The translations under genes and the position numbers were made by a program. From Aggregicoccus sp. 17bor-14 (GTDB lineage Bacteria; Myxococcota; Myxococcia; Myxococcales; Myxococcaceae), in the NCBI RefSeq assembly GCF_009659535.1, contig NZ_VJZZ01000016.1:1-64000 (forward strand): 64,000 nt of DNA, in the 5' to 3' direction. The notes beneath the pieces were generated by a model that was not told where the DNA came from, searched no databases, and was given only the letters and a program-made list of their open reading frames with translations. This document shows positions 10,076 to 19,203 of this stretch, in pieces (the first letter of the stretch is position 1; every line of letters starts with the position of its first letter).

Positions 10076-11002
10076 ATGGCCCTGCAGGTGGACGACGTGG
10101 TCTCGATGGTGCTCTTCGCGCGCGTGGTGGAGGAGCGCAGCTTCACGGCGGCCGCCGAGCGGCTCGGGATGCGCAAGAGCACGGTGAGCCGCAGGCTCGC
10201 GGCGCTGGAGGAGGACCTGGGCGTGCGGCTCCTGCACCGCACCACGCGCCGGCTCAGCCTCACGGACGCGGGGCTCGCCTACTACCAGCGCTGCGCGCGC
10301 GTCACGGCGGAGGCGGACGCGGCGGCAGCGCTCGCGCAGGGGCTCGGCGGTGCGCCGCGCGGCACGCTGCGGGTGAATGCGCCGAGCGTGCTCGGGGCGC
10401 GCTACCTGGCTCCCGCGGTAGGGGCCTTCCTGCAGGAGTTCCCGCAGGTGCAGGTGGAGCTGAGCGTGGACGACGCGCCGGTGGATGTGCTGCACGGCGG
10501 CTACGACGTGGTGGTGCGGGTGGCGCGCAAGGGGCCGCTGCAGGCCGAGGCGAGCCTCGCCGCGCGCAGGCTCGCGATGGACCGCCTGGTGGCGTGCGCC
10601 ACGCCCGGCTACTTCCAGAAGCACGCGCGCCCGGAGGTGCCCGAGGACCTCACGCAGCACCACTGCCTGCGCTACGCGCAGAACGCGCCGCACCAGGAGT
10701 GGCGCTTCGTGCGCGACGGCGAGCCCGCCTACGTGCCGGTGCCCAGCAGCTTCTCCAGCAACAATGGCGAGGTGCTGCGCATGGCGGCGCTCGCCGGGAT
10801 GGGGCTCGCGGTGCTGCCGCACTTCGGCGTGGTGGACGCGCTGGAGAGCGGCGCGCTCGAGGAGGTACTCCCCGACTACCGCATCGACGAGCTCGCGGTG
10901 TGGGCCCTCACACCCGAGCGCCAGGGAACGCCCGCGCGAGCGCGCGCCTTCGTGGACTTCCTCGCGGCGCGCTTTCGCAAAGGGCTGGGAAGGCCGCTCT
11001 AG
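10076..11002 (+). CDS. LysR-family transcriptional regulator
   Basis: A 308-residue LysR-type regulator. The winged helix-turn-helix covers approx. residues 4-62, with SFTAAAERLGMRKSTVSRRL as recognition helix. A type-2 periplasmic-binding-like effector domain spans approx. 90-295 and ends in the common RARAFVDFLAARF. It is closest in style to the CrgA/AaeR-like group. The ATG at 10076 sets the usual N-terminus; the 40 residues upstream lack structure. It is divergent from the rhodanese-doxX pair, its likely target. Its 3' end lies 4 bp from the convergent lipoprotein gene. Confidence 0.92.
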   Translation: MALQVDDVVSMVLFARVVEERSFTAAAERLGMRKSTVSRRLAALEEDLGVRLLHRTTRRLSLTDAGLAYYQRCARVTAEADAAAALAQGLGGAPRGTLRVNAPSVLGARYLAPAVGAFLQEFPQVQVELSVDDAPVDVLHGGYDVVVRVARKGPLQAEASLAARRLAMDRLVACATPGYFQKHARPEVPEDLTQHHCLRYAQNAPHQEWRFVRDGEPAYVPVPSSFSSNNGEVLRMAALAGMGLAVLPHFGVVDALESGALEEVLPDYRIDELAVWALTPERQGTPARARAFVDFLAARFRKGLGRPL

Positions 11003-11006
11003 TGGC

Positions 11007-12371
11007 TCAGGTCCGCGTCGTCTCGGTGAAGAGCACGAAGGCGTCGCGGCTGCCGCGCGAGGGGCCCGCGAGGTCGCCCGTGGTGTAGCCCACGATGAAG
11101 GCGCGGCCGCAGGGGTCCACGGCCACGGCGGCCGGGTGGTCGTCCCCGGCGCTGCCCCACTGCTGCGTGGCGCGCACCTGTCCGTCCGCCGAGAGGCGCG
11201 CGAGGAACACGTCGAACTCCCCCGCGTTGGGCTTCGCGGGGTCGAACGTGCCGGGCGTCTCGCCCACCACGACGATGGAGCCGTCCACCGGGTCCACCGC
11301 CAGGTCCGTCACCCAGTCGCTGTCGTCCGTGCCCAGCTGCGTCGTCCAGCGCACCTCGCCCGTGGCTCCGTCCCGCCGCTGCACGAAGGCATCCTGCTGC
11401 CCGTAGGCATGCTCGCCCAGCTGGTGGAAGGTGCTGCCCGCCACGAGCAGGTCCCCGCCCGGCAGCACGTGCACGGCGGCAATCATGTCGAAGCCGGTCG
11501 GCGTCACGCGCCGGTTCCACAGCGCCTGCCCCTGCGCGTCCAGCTTGCGCAGGAAGGGCCCGTCCTGCGCGCCCGAGAGCACCCCACCGCTCACGTAGAC
11601 CGCGCCGTCACTGCCCACGCCGAGTCCCAGCACCTGATCCGAGCCGTCCGTGTCGTCGTGGTTCCACCAGGAGGCCTGCAGCGCTCCGTCCTCGCCCGCG
11701 TGCAGCTTCAGCACGAAGGGGTCCTCCTCGCGCGCCAGGTAGTTCACGTCGATGGTGTCGTCGTCGTAGCCGGCCACCACGAGGTCTCCCGCCGGGTCGA
11801 AGGTGAGGCGGGTGGGGTGCTGCGGGTGCTCGCTGCCCCCCTGGTAGCGCACGCGCAGCTTGCCGTCCGGGCCCACGTCGCCCACCACCACGTCGTAGCG
11901 CCCGCCCGACTTGAAGCCCGGGAAGGCGCCCGTGGTACGCGCGGCGAAGTGCAGCGCGTTCGTGCCCGGCTGCAGCGTGAGTGCCTCGACGACCTCGGCC
12001 GAGCCGGGGAGGTTCAGCAGCTGGTAGGTGGGGATGGGGCTCCCCGGCGCCACCGTCCAGATGACCCCGAGCGCGTCGCCCTCCGGCGGCACGCTCGCGT
12101 CCAGGGAGCCGTGCTCGTAGCCCGCGAAGACGAGGCGGCCCCCGGGCGCCACCAGCACGTCCAGCAGCTCGTCGCTCTTGTCCGTGCCCCAGTGCCCGCC
12201 CTTGTCCGTCACCCAGTGCTCGGGCAGCGCGACGCAGCCCTCCGTCACCGGCGCGGGCTGCTCGGGCTCCGGCTGCTGAGTCTCGGGCTCGGTCGTGCCA
12301 CAGGCCGTGAGTGCGAGTGCTGCGGTCATCGCGGCGATGTGCCTCGCCCCCGTCGTCTTCATGCGCCCCAT
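11007..12371 (-). CDS. beta-propeller repeat lipoprotein
   Basis: A 454-residue exported lipoprotein. The signal peptide ends in lipobox ALTAC (Cys24), followed by a Glu/Pro/Gln linker. The mature part holds about six repeats of the type GDLLVAGSTFHQLG...DAFVQRRDGATGEVRWTTQLG, matching SBBP-type seven-bladed propellers. The ATG at 12371 has GGAGGGGG about 8 nt upstream, which decides against the longer open frame. Function is unknown; such proteins are abundant on myxobacterial surfaces. No enzymatic residues are apparent. Its stop nearly abuts the convergent LysR gene. Confidence 0.82.
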   Translation of the reverse strand: MGRMKTTGARHIAAMTAALALTACGTTEPETQQPEPEQPAPVTEGCVALPEHWVTDKGGHWGTDKSDELLDVLVAPGGRLVFAGYEHGSLDASVPPEGDALGVIWTVAPGSPIPTYQLLNLPGSAEVVEALTLQPGTNALHFAARTTGAFPGFKSGGRYDVVVGDVGPDGKLRVRYQGGSEHPQHPTRLTFDPAGDLVVAGYDDDTIDVNYLAREEDPFVLKLHAGEDGALQASWWNHDDTDGSDQVLGLGVGSDGAVYVSGGVLSGAQDGPFLRKLDAQGQALWNRRVTPTGFDMIAAVHVLPGGDLLVAGSTFHQLGEHAYGQQDAFVQRRDGATGEVRWTTQLGTDDSDWVTDLAVDPVDGSIVVVGETPGTFDPAKPNAGEFDVFLARLSADGQVRATQQWGSAGDDHPAAVAVDPCGRAFIVGYTTGDLAGPSRGSRDAFVLFTETTRT

Positions 12372-12549
12372 CTGTGTCCCCCTCCGTGAGCGCGCTTTGA
12401 GCGCACCCTGCGTGACACAGGCGTGACCGGACGAGCAGAGGAAATTGGGAACCGGATTCCTAGCGGCGCTCCCAACGCGGGCTGACGCGAAGACATGCCG
12501 CTCGAGCGACCGGCTCAGCGCGTGCGCGTCAGGGTGAGGACGCGGTGGC

Positions 12550-14097
12550 TCAGGCAGCCGGGGACGCGGCGATGTCGATGAGCGGCGCGGGCGTGCGGCG
12601 CTTGCCCGGGGGCTCGTAGTCGAAGTGGCCCTCGGCCCGCGCGCGGCAGTTGTCGCAGTGGTTGCAGTCACCCTCTCGCGGCTCGTCGAAGTACTCGCCC
12701 AGCAGCTTCCAGCGGCAGGCGGTGGAGCTGCCGTAGCGCATCATCGCCTCCAGCCGCTCGCGGTCGGTCTGGTGGCGGGCCTCGTAGGCGCCGAGGTACG
12801 CGTCCAGCTCCTCGGGGCGCTCGAAGGCGCGCAGCTGCTTCAGCCCCCGCGCTCCGCGCTCCAGCACTCCGGCCGCCACCAACTGCGCCACCAGCACCTT
12901 CGCGCGCTTGTCCCCGAGCCCGCTCGCCTCGGCGAGCCGCTTGAGCGCGACGCTCTTCTTGCCCTCGCACAGCCGCTGCGCGGCGGCGTACAGCTGCTGG
13001 CTCTCGTCGCGGCGCGGGTACTTGCCGCCGAGGAAGAAGCTCTGGATGCGCCGGTCCTCGAGCCGGTAGAGCAGCGCGGCCTTCGCGGGGTTGCCGTCGC
13101 GCCCCGCGCGGCCCGCCTCCTGGTAGTAGCTCTCGAGCGAGTCCGGGAAGTGGTAGTGCACCACGAGCCGCAGGTCCGGCTTGTCGATGCCCAGGCCGAA
13201 GGCCTTGGTCGCCACCACCACCGGCGTGGTGCCGTCCATGAAGTGGCGCTGGCTCTCCTCGCGCTCGGCCGCCTTGAGCTTGCCGTGGTAGCGCCCGGCC
13301 TCCACGCCTTGCGCGCGCAGCCAGCGCCACAGCTCGTCCGCGCGGCGCACGGTGGCCGTGTACACGATGGCGCTGCCGTCCGCCTCGCGAAGCAGCTCGA
13401 GCAGCTTCTGGCGCTTGAGCTCCGGGTTCACGGTGCGCTGCACCTCGAGGAAGAGGTTGTCGCGCTGGATGCCGGTGCTCACCACCTCGGGGTCCTTCAG
13501 CCCCAGCTGGCTCACGATGTCCGCGCGCACCTGGGGCGTCGCCGTCGCGGTGAGGGCGAGCACGCGCGGGCGGCCGAGTGCGCGGATGGCGTCGCCGAGC
13601 GCGAGGTAGGCGGGGCGGAAGTCGTGGCCCCACTGCGAGACGCAGTGCGCCTCGTCCACCACGAAGAGGCTCACGTCCGCGCGCTTGAGCAGCGCGAGGC
13701 GCTCGGGGTTCTCCAGCTGCTCGGGGGTCACGTAGATGAACTCGTGCTCGCCGCGGCGGATCTCGGTGTGCAGCTCGCGCGCGTCGCTCGCGCTCAGGGT
13801 GCTGTCGAGCTTCGCCGCGTCCAGGTCGAAGCGCTCGGTGAGGTGCTCCTTCTGGTCGTGCATCAGCGCGAGCAGCGGGCTCACCACCACGGTGGAGCCG
13901 GGCACGAAGAGCGCGGGGAGCTGGAAGGTGAGGCTCTTGCCGGCGCCGGTGGGCAGCACGCCCAGCACGTCCCTGCCGGCGATGACCGCCTCCATGATCT
14001 CCCGCTGGCCGGGGCGGAACTGCTCGACGCCGAAGCGCTCGCGCGCCTCGCGCTCGAGCTCGGGCCAGAGGGCTTCGGGGTCCAGGGGAGGCGTCAT
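12550..14097 (-). CDS. recQ: ATP-dependent DNA helicase RecQ
   Basis: Superfamily 2 3'-5' DNA helicase of 515 residues. Motif 0 (FRPGQREIM) is near residue 27, Walker A (GVLPTGAGKS) 46-55, and the DEAH box 148-151 followed by the RecQ-specific aromatic loop (CVSQWGHDFRPAY). The second RecA lobe includes HFPDSLESYYQEAGRAGRDG. The zinc-binding RQC subdomain has four Cys (CRWKLLGEYF...CNHCDNC). There is no HRDC domain, so this is a short RecQ. The open frame upstream of the ATG is antisense to the neighbouring ATPase gene and is not real. It is divergent from that gene across 153 bp. Confidence 0.95.
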   Translation of the reverse strand: MTPPLDPEALWPELEREARERFGVEQFRPGQREIMEAVIAGRDVLGVLPTGAGKSLTFQLPALFVPGSTVVVSPLLALMHDQKEHLTERFDLDAAKLDSTLSASDARELHTEIRRGEHEFIYVTPEQLENPERLALLKRADVSLFVVDEAHCVSQWGHDFRPAYLALGDAIRALGRPRVLALTATATPQVRADIVSQLGLKDPEVVSTGIQRDNLFLEVQRTVNPELKRQKLLELLREADGSAIVYTATVRRADELWRWLRAQGVEAGRYHGKLKAAEREESQRHFMDGTTPVVVATKAFGLGIDKPDLRLVVHYHFPDSLESYYQEAGRAGRDGNPAKAALLYRLEDRRIQSFFLGGKYPRRDESQQLYAAAQRLCEGKKSVALKRLAEASGLGDKRAKVLVAQLVAAGVLERGARGLKQLRAFERPEELDAYLGAYEARHQTDRERLEAMMRYGSSTACRWKLLGEYFDEPREGDCNHCDNCRARAEGHFDYEPPGKRRTPAPLIDIAASPAA

Positions 14098-14250
14098 GGA
14101 CGAGAACCTAAGGACGCGCGCAGGACGCGCGCTCGCCCGCCTGCCCTGCGGCAGGAGGAGCAGTCCCGTCCGGCGGGAGGGGTTCCCGTTCCCCACGTGG
14201 CGGAAGCCGTGCGCGCGAGGGCAGGCGGGCGCACCATAATCGTTGCCCCT

Positions 14251-16002
14251 ATGGAACAGTCCCAGCCCAGCCCTGCCGCCGCCGTCCGCAGTGAGGACTT
14301 CGCCCTGCTTGTGGCGGTGCTCCCTCCGCCGCTGCAGGCGGCCGTGAACGCGCTGCCCGAGGCGGAGCTGCTGGAGGTGGTGATGGACCTGGGCCGCCCG
14401 CCCGAGGCGCGGCTGGTGGGCGGGGTGCAGCGCCTCTCCGAAGCGCCCGTCACGCCCGAGGACCTGCAGGCGGTGCTCGGAAGGGTGGGGGAGCTGGGCG
14501 GGGACAACCGCGCCGGCATCGAGCGCACGCTGCACCGCGTGTCGGCCATCCGAAACCGACAGGGCCGCGTGGTGGGGCTCACCCTGCGCGTGGGGCGCGC
14601 CATCCTGGGCACCATCGACATGCTGCGCGACCTGGTGGACTCGGGGCTGAACCTGCTGCTGCTGGGGCGGCCCGGCGTGGGCAAGACGACGAAGCTGCGC
14701 GAGGTGGCGCGCGTGCTCGCGGACGCGCTGGGCAAGCGGGTGATGGTGGTGGACACCAGCAACGAGATCGGCGGCGACGGCGACATCCCGCACCCGGGCA
14801 TCGGCGGTGCGCGCCGCATGCAGGTGAGCCGGCCGGACCGCCAGCACGACGTGATGATCGAGGCGGTGGAGAACCACATGCCCGAGGCCATCGTGGTGGA
14901 CGAGATCGGCACCGCGGCGGAGGCGGCGGCCGCGCGCACCATCGCCGAGCGCGGCGTGCAGTTGGTGGCCACGGCGCACGGCAACACGCTGGAGAATCTG
15001 GTGCTGAACCCCACGCTCTCGGACCTGGTGGGCGGGGTGCAGACGGTGACCCTGAGCGACGAGGAGGCGCGGCGGCGGCGCACGCAGAAGACGGTGAGCG
15101 AGCGGCGCGCGCCGCCGACCTTCGACATCGTGGTGGAGATGGTGAGCCGCGACGAGGTGCTGGTGCACCGGGACACGGCCGGAGCGGTGGACCGGCTGCT
15201 CGCGGGCGCGGAGGTGGGCGGGGAGCGGCGCCAGCAGGAGGGCGGCAGCGTGCGCGTGGAGGCGGCGCCCGAGGTGGTGGAGGCCACGCCTCCGGGACAC
15301 CACGGGCAGCACGCGGCACCGGGCGCGGGCGGAGGCGCCTTCGGGGCGCTGCGGCCGGGGCCCACGCGCATCGCGGCGCACGCGGTGAGCCGCGAGCTGC
15401 TCGAGCGCGTGCTGCGCGACCTGCCGGTGGAGGCGATTGCCGTGGGGCGTCCGGAGAACGCGGACCTGGTGCTCACGCTGCGCAGCCGCGCGAACGCGCC
15501 GCGCCTGCGCAAGGCGGCCGAGCGCAGCGGGGCGCGGGTGCTGCCCATCAAGCGCAACAGCGCCACGGAGATCCGCCGCGCATTGAAGTCGGCGCTCAAC
15601 ATCCTCGAGGGCGTGGACCAGGACGAGGTGCGCGCCGCGGTGGCGGAGGCGGAGCACGCCATCCAGCGCGTGCTCGCGGAAGGGGTGAACGTGCCGCTCG
15701 CGCCGCGCCCCTCGCGCCTGCGCAAGCTGCAGCACAAGCTGGTGACGCGCTACCACCTGGAGACGGTGAGCCTGGGCAGCGAGCCCTTGCGCCACCTGGT
15801 CATCTACCCGCTGGGCTCGGGGGTGGTGGCAGCGCAGGACGACGCGCACGAGCCCGCGCTGGACGAGGAGCCCGAGGCGCTGCTCGCCGACGACCTGCGC
15901 GAGGGCGGCGACGACGAGGAGCCGCTCGAGGAGGACGACGCGGGCAACGGCCACGACGACGCGCCGGAGGATGACGAGGACGTCTCCGAGCGGCACGTGT
16001 GA
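14251..16002 (+). CDS. Ycf45-like R3H domain AAA ATPase
   Basis: A 583-residue nucleotide-binding protein of the family shared with plastid/cyanobacterial Ycf45 and related to SpoIIIAA-type ATPases. Walker A is GRPGVGKTT (139-147) and Walker B AIVVDEIG (213-220), with VATAHGN after it as sensor. A C-terminal nucleic-acid-binding R3H-like segment begins near residue 490 (RKLQHKL...YHLETVSLGSEPLRH). The last 60 residues are extremely acidic. Family members are thought to bind single-stranded nucleic acid; the physiological role is unclear. It is divergent from recQ, which may hint at a DNA-metabolism role. Confidence 0.87.
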   Translation: MEQSQPSPAAAVRSEDFALLVAVLPPPLQAAVNALPEAELLEVVMDLGRPPEARLVGGVQRLSEAPVTPEDLQAVLGRVGELGGDNRAGIERTLHRVSAIRNRQGRVVGLTLRVGRAILGTIDMLRDLVDSGLNLLLLGRPGVGKTTKLREVARVLADALGKRVMVVDTSNEIGGDGDIPHPGIGGARRMQVSRPDRQHDVMIEAVENHMPEAIVVDEIGTAAEAAAARTIAERGVQLVATAHGNTLENLVLNPTLSDLVGGVQTVTLSDEEARRRRTQKTVSERRAPPTFDIVVEMVSRDEVLVHRDTAGAVDRLLAGAEVGGERRQQEGGSVRVEAAPEVVEATPPGHHGQHAAPGAGGGAFGALRPGPTRIAAHAVSRELLERVLRDLPVEAIAVGRPENADLVLTLRSRANAPRLRKAAERSGARVLPIKRNSATEIRRALKSALNILEGVDQDEVRAAVAEAEHAIQRVLAEGVNVPLAPRPSRLRKLQHKLVTRYHLETVSLGSEPLRHLVIYPLGSGVVAAQDDAHEPALDEEPEALLADDLREGGDDEEPLEEDDAGNGHDDAPEDDEDVSERHV

Positions 16003-16030
16003 GCGCTCCCTTTGCCTCGCGTCCTGCGCG

Positions 16031-16543
16031 CTATCTCAGGAGTCGCAGCAGGTCCTCGGCCTTGACCCACCAGACGGTGTTGACGGGGATGACGTTGAAG
16101 CCGCGGTCAGCCAGCGTGAGCAGCGCCGGCGGCACCCAGCCATAGACGATGCCGTAGCGTCCACGCACCTCGTGCGCGAACCAGGTGTCCCAGCCCGGGA
16201 TGTCGAGGTCGTCGAGGAAGCCGTTCGACTGGACGATGGCCGCGCCACAGAGGTCGGTGTCGAAGTCGGTCGCGAACACGCGTCCACCGGCGAGCTCCCG
16301 AAGCGGTGGGGTGGGGGCGTTCGAGAGCTCCAGCGCCTCGCGTCGGCGCGCGGCGATGAAGTCCACGGCCTCGAGGCTGCACTGGGGTGAGCCGAGCAGC
16401 AGATCGAGCTGCGTGTTCTCGTCCTGCGCGAACAGCGGAGGCATCAGCGCCTTCGTGCGCGTCGTCTCTCCCGCCCGGGCGGCAACGGCTCTCGGCGCAC
16501 ACCACGCAATGGTCTCTGCCAGCCGGGTCACGACGTCGCTCAT
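16031..16543 (-). CDS. hypothetical protein
   Basis: A 170-residue protein, probably cytoplasmic, with no signal peptide or membrane span. It is rich in Trp near the end (GWDTWFAHEV, NTVWWVKAEDLLRLL). The ATG follows a purine-rich stretch (AGGATGGGCGGCG). Base composition is lower in GC than its neighbours, and it borders a repeat-bearing non-coding region, so horizontal acquisition is possible. No family was recognised. An antitoxin or immunity role was considered because of the antitoxin-like gene nearby, but nothing in the sequence supports it. Confidence 0.6.
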   Translation of the reverse strand: MSDVVTRLAETIAWCAPRAVAARAGETTRTKALMPPLFAQDENTQLDLLLGSPQCSLEAVDFIAARRREALELSNAPTPPLRELAGGRVFATDFDTDLCGAAIVQSNGFLDDLDIPGWDTWFAHEVRGRYGIVYGWVPPALLTLADRGFNVIPVNTVWWVKAEDLLRLLR

Positions 16544-17100
16544 CGCCGCCCATCCTCTCGTCGCACGCGGAGCTTCACTGCCGCGCCCAAGAGACTGTCA
16601 CGTCTCCCGCATGGAGGGAGGACCGGATGGGACAGGCTCGATTCGCCTGCGTCGAGCGCGCACGGGCGCTGCCCTGCGCCGCGCTCCGGGGAGGCGCAGG
16701 CAGTAACTTCTCCAGGAAAACCCCCGACATCTCAGAACAGGAGCGCGCATCCCTGCGTCCGAAGACACGGCACGGTCGTGCGGAAATGGGATGGCCGCCG
16801 TGCGCCCCCGGAGCGCATCGCAGGGCAACGCCTCGGCGCGCTCGGCGCAGGCGGAAGTCGACCGTTCGTTCCGTCTTTCCCACGAGCGCTGTTCGCGACG
16901 CGCACTGCGGCCGACCCGCGCAGCTGCCGACCCACCCCTCCGGGCGCGAAGTCGCGCGCTCCTGTTCTGAGATGTCGGGGGATTTGCTGAAAGAACTACC
17001 GGCTCCTCTCCACTGCGCTCGGTCGGCTCGGGCCGCACGGCTCCTCGCGACGACGTGTCGGACACTCCGGGCATCGTGCACCGCTGGGGGAGGGGTGGGG
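16544..17100. other. 557-bp non-coding region with inverted-repeat element
   Basis: No convincing gene on either strand. Its main content is the 261-bp inverted-repeat-bounded segment listed separately. The forward open frame crossing it shows no conserved features before the ATG at 17101. Confidence 0.6.
16721..16981. mobile_element. MITE-like element bounded by 28-bp perfect inverted repeats
   Basis: The left arm 16721-16748 starts CCCCCGACATCTCAGAACAG. The right arm 16954-16981 is its exact reverse complement (28/28). The arms enclose 205 bp without a gene. Similarity continues outward about 15-20 bp imperfectly (ACTTCT-CCAGGAAAA versus AGTTCTTTCAGCAAAT), so the true ends may lie near 16705 and 17000. 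No transposase is present. It is best explained as a non-autonomous element or the collapsed ends of an insertion sequence. Copy number elsewhere is unknown. Confidence 0.6.
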
Positions 17101-17745
17101 ATGGGGAGCAAGCGACTCACGCCGCGCAAAGACTGCGACACACGCCCAGCACCGAGCGAGCTCTGCGAGCGCTTGGGGCTGCTGCGCCGCAGGGACTGGG
17201 CACCGTACGGGATTCCCTTCGCGCACGTGCGCTGGGGGCTGACGAGAGTGGCGCCGGGGGTCTACGCGAGCTACCCGACCTTCTTCGATGCGACCACCGT
17301 GGCGGCAAAGCGTGTTCCGCAGGGAGTGGTCTGCCTGCGCTCCGCGCTCTACCTCCACGGCCTGGAGCCGGAGCCGCCGCAGGTATGGTTCGCCATTGGC
17401 GAGAAGGCGCGGCGGCCTCGCATCGAGGAGCCCGCACTGCGCACGGTGCGCTTCGGCGGGCTCGCGTGGACGCAGGGAATCGAGGAGCGCACCCACCGCG
17501 GCGTCCCGGTGCGCGTCTACTCGATGGCGAAAACCGTGGTGGACCTCTTCCGGTGCCGGAAGGAGCTCGGCCAATCGACGGCGGCCTACGCCCTGGGCCG
17601 CGCCGTGCGTGCGGGGCTCTGCACGACGGACCAGGTGCGTCACTTCGCCGGGATGCTGCACGTGTGGCGCGTGGTGGAGCCCTACCTGCAGGTGCTCGAG
17701 CACCGCCCCTCACCGCCGGTGCGGCGCCTCAGCGCGACCCCTTGA
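17101..17745 (+). CDS. AbiEi-type antitoxin / viral-defence transcriptional regulator-like protein, orphan
   Basis: A 214-residue protein resembling the COG5340/AbiEi group of type IV antitoxins. An N-terminal winged-helix-like segment (LGLLRRRDWAPYGIPFAHVRWG...APGVYA) is followed by the characteristic core AKRVPQGVVCLRSALYLHGL, then VWFAIGEKARRPR and GVPVRVYSMAKTVVDLFRCR. In complete systems the next gene encodes an AbiEii nucleotidyltransferase toxin. Here only a hairpin and a convergent lipoprotein gene follow. A purine-rich ribosome site (GGGGAGGGG) precedes the ATG. It may be a remnant, a solitary regulator, or may act with a toxin elsewhere. Confidence 0.75.
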   Translation: MGSKRLTPRKDCDTRPAPSELCERLGLLRRRDWAPYGIPFAHVRWGLTRVAPGVYASYPTFFDATTVAAKRVPQGVVCLRSALYLHGLEPEPPQVWFAIGEKARRPRIEEPALRTVRFGGLAWTQGIEERTHRGVPVRVYSMAKTVVDLFRCRKELGQSTAAYALGRAVRAGLCTTDQVRHFAGMLHVWRVVEPYLQVLEHRPSPPVRRLSATP

Positions 17746-17750
17746 AACGA

Positions 17751-17782
17751 CGAGGGCCCCGGGGGCGCCCCCGAGGCCCTCG
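17751..17782. terminator. bidirectional hairpin between convergent genes
   Basis: A 32-nt near-perfect palindrome (one mismatched pair, CGAGGGCC...GGCCCTCG with GGGGGCGCCCCC at the centre). It lies in the 57-bp gap between the converging antitoxin-like and lipoprotein genes. It lacks a U-tract, so it would act as a stem barrier to both transcripts. Confidence 0.75.
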
Positions 17783-17802
17783 CGCTCAGGAAGCCGAAGA
17801 GC

Positions 17803-19203
17803 CTAGTTGCCGGCCGCGAACGAGCCCTCGGCGACGATGAGCAGCTCCATCGCCGGGGTGCTCTTGCTGCCGAAGGCCGAGAGCACCGAGGCCTGGTTGC
17901 GCAGGCCGGTGGCGAAGGTGCCGTACGCGTCCGCGGTGCCGGTGGCGAGCGCGGTGGCGTCCACGCCGCCCGCCGTGCTCACCGCGCCGCTCGCGGCGAT
18001 GTCCAGGGTGCTGTCCAGCACGGCGCCGGCGCTGCTCGCGGCCTGCAGCGCGAGGGTGACACCCGCGGAGGTGCCGGCGTTCACGCCGAGGAAGTTGCCG
18101 AGCACCGTGGACTGCACGCTCGCGTCGGTGGCGATGGTGGCGCTGAAGGTGGAGAAGGCCTGCGCGGCGACGCCGGCGCTGCCCGAGCTGTCCACCTGGC
18201 TGCGCAGCTGCAGCGCGGCGTTGGCGGCCTGGGTCTTCACCGCGTCGGTGGCGCCCGCGGCCTGCAGCAGCGCGGAGATGGCGGCGCCGGAGCTGCGCGC
18301 CTCGAGCGAGCCGGCGGCGCGCACGGCCGCGTCCACCAGGGGCTGCGCGTCCTGCGAGGGCAGCTGCGCCTCGAGCGAGACGCGGAAGGCGGCGCTCGCG
18401 CTGCTCTCGCTCTGCGCCTGCTCCTGGGCCTCGGCGCCGGCCTTCTGCACGGCGGCCGCGAGCTCGGCGTAGAAGGTCTCGTAGGCCTGCGCCACGTTGC
18501 TGCCCGCATCCAGCGAGGCGTTCAGCTTCGCCGCGGCGGAGAGCTCCGCCTCGAAGAGCGCGTCGCCGCCGGTCTGCACGCCCGCCTTGGCGAGCGCCTT
18601 CACGCGCGCCTCCTGCGCGGCGCGGGTGCTCTCGGCGAGCGCCTTCAGCCACGCGCTCACCTGCGCGGCGGTGCCCTTGCGCACCTCCTTCGCGATGCGC
18701 GCGTCGAGGCGCGCGCGCAGGTCCACCGTGTCGGTGTCCTCGGCCTTCGCGCCGTCCTTCACCATCTGCAGGAAGACCTCGGCCTCCAGCGAGCTCTCGC
18801 TGTCCATGGGCGGCGCGGTGACGGTGTCACCCGCCTTGCCGCTGGTCTCCAGCAGCGCGCTGGCGAGCACCTGGCCGCGGGCGTCGACCGCCTGCAGCAC
18901 GAGCCGCTCCTCGCCCGCAGGGACGCTCAGCTCGTAGCGCCCCTCGGCCTGGACCTGCGCCTCGGCCTGCGTCTGCAGCGCGCCGCCGGCGCCCACGCTG
19001 CTCACGCGCACCTGGCTCGCGGCGGCCACCGTGCCGCTGCCGCCGAAGCCGCCCTGCGCCTGCACCACGCCCTGGGCCTGGGTGCCCGCGCCATCGCTCA
19101 CGCGCCCGCGCACCGTGGCGTCGCCGCCACCGCAGGCCACGAGCCCCAGCGCCGCAAAGGCCACCACTGCGCCGACCACCCGCTGCTGAACCGACTGCCT
19201 CAT
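17803..19203 (-). CDS. large Ala/Ser-rich lipoprotein
   Basis: A 466-residue lipoprotein. Signal peptide, lipobox LGLVAC with Cys24, then GGGDATVRG. Residues approx. 30-150 resemble a carboxypeptidase-regulatory-like beta-sandwich (VRGRVSDGAG...GRYELSVPAGEERLVLQAVD), and the remaining 300 residues are strongly helical and Ala-rich. The ATG has GGAGAG 9 nt upstream. Upstream in-frame sequence is discarded because it is antisense low-complexity. The function is unknown; the long helices suggest a structural cell-envelope protein. It is transcribed divergently from the small secreted protein genes. Confidence 0.75.
   Translation of the reverse strand: MRQSVQQRVVGAVVAFAALGLVACGGGDATVRGRVSDGAGTQAQGVVQAQGGFGGSGTVAAASQVRVSSVGAGGALQTQAEAQVQAEGRYELSVPAGEERLVLQAVDARGQVLASALLETSGKAGDTVTAPPMDSESSLEAEVFLQMVKDGAKAEDTDTVDLRARLDARIAKEVRKGTAAQVSAWLKALAESTRAAQEARVKALAKAGVQTGGDALFEAELSAAAKLNASLDAGSNVAQAYETFYAELAAAVQKAGAEAQEQAQSESSASAAFRVSLEAQLPSQDAQPLVDAAVRAAGSLEARSSGAAISALLQAAGATDAVKTQAANAALQLRSQVDSSGSAGVAAQAFSTFSATIATDASVQSTVLGNFLGVNAGTSAGVTLALQAASSAGAVLDSTLDIAASGAVSTAGGVDATALATGTADAYGTFATGLRNQASVLSAFGSKSTPAMELLIVAEGSFAAGN

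Noticed and set aside
12550-15996. 1148-residue minus-strand frame joining recQ to sequence antisense to the R3H ATPase
   Set aside because: Only the part downstream of the ATG at 14097 has RecQ motifs; the rest is antisense low-complexity sequence.
16031-16543. Hypothetical gene as a cognate toxin for the AbiEi-like protein
   Set aside because: It is on the opposite strand, 557 bp away, and shows no nucleotidyltransferase motif (no GS-x(9,)-D-x-D/E).
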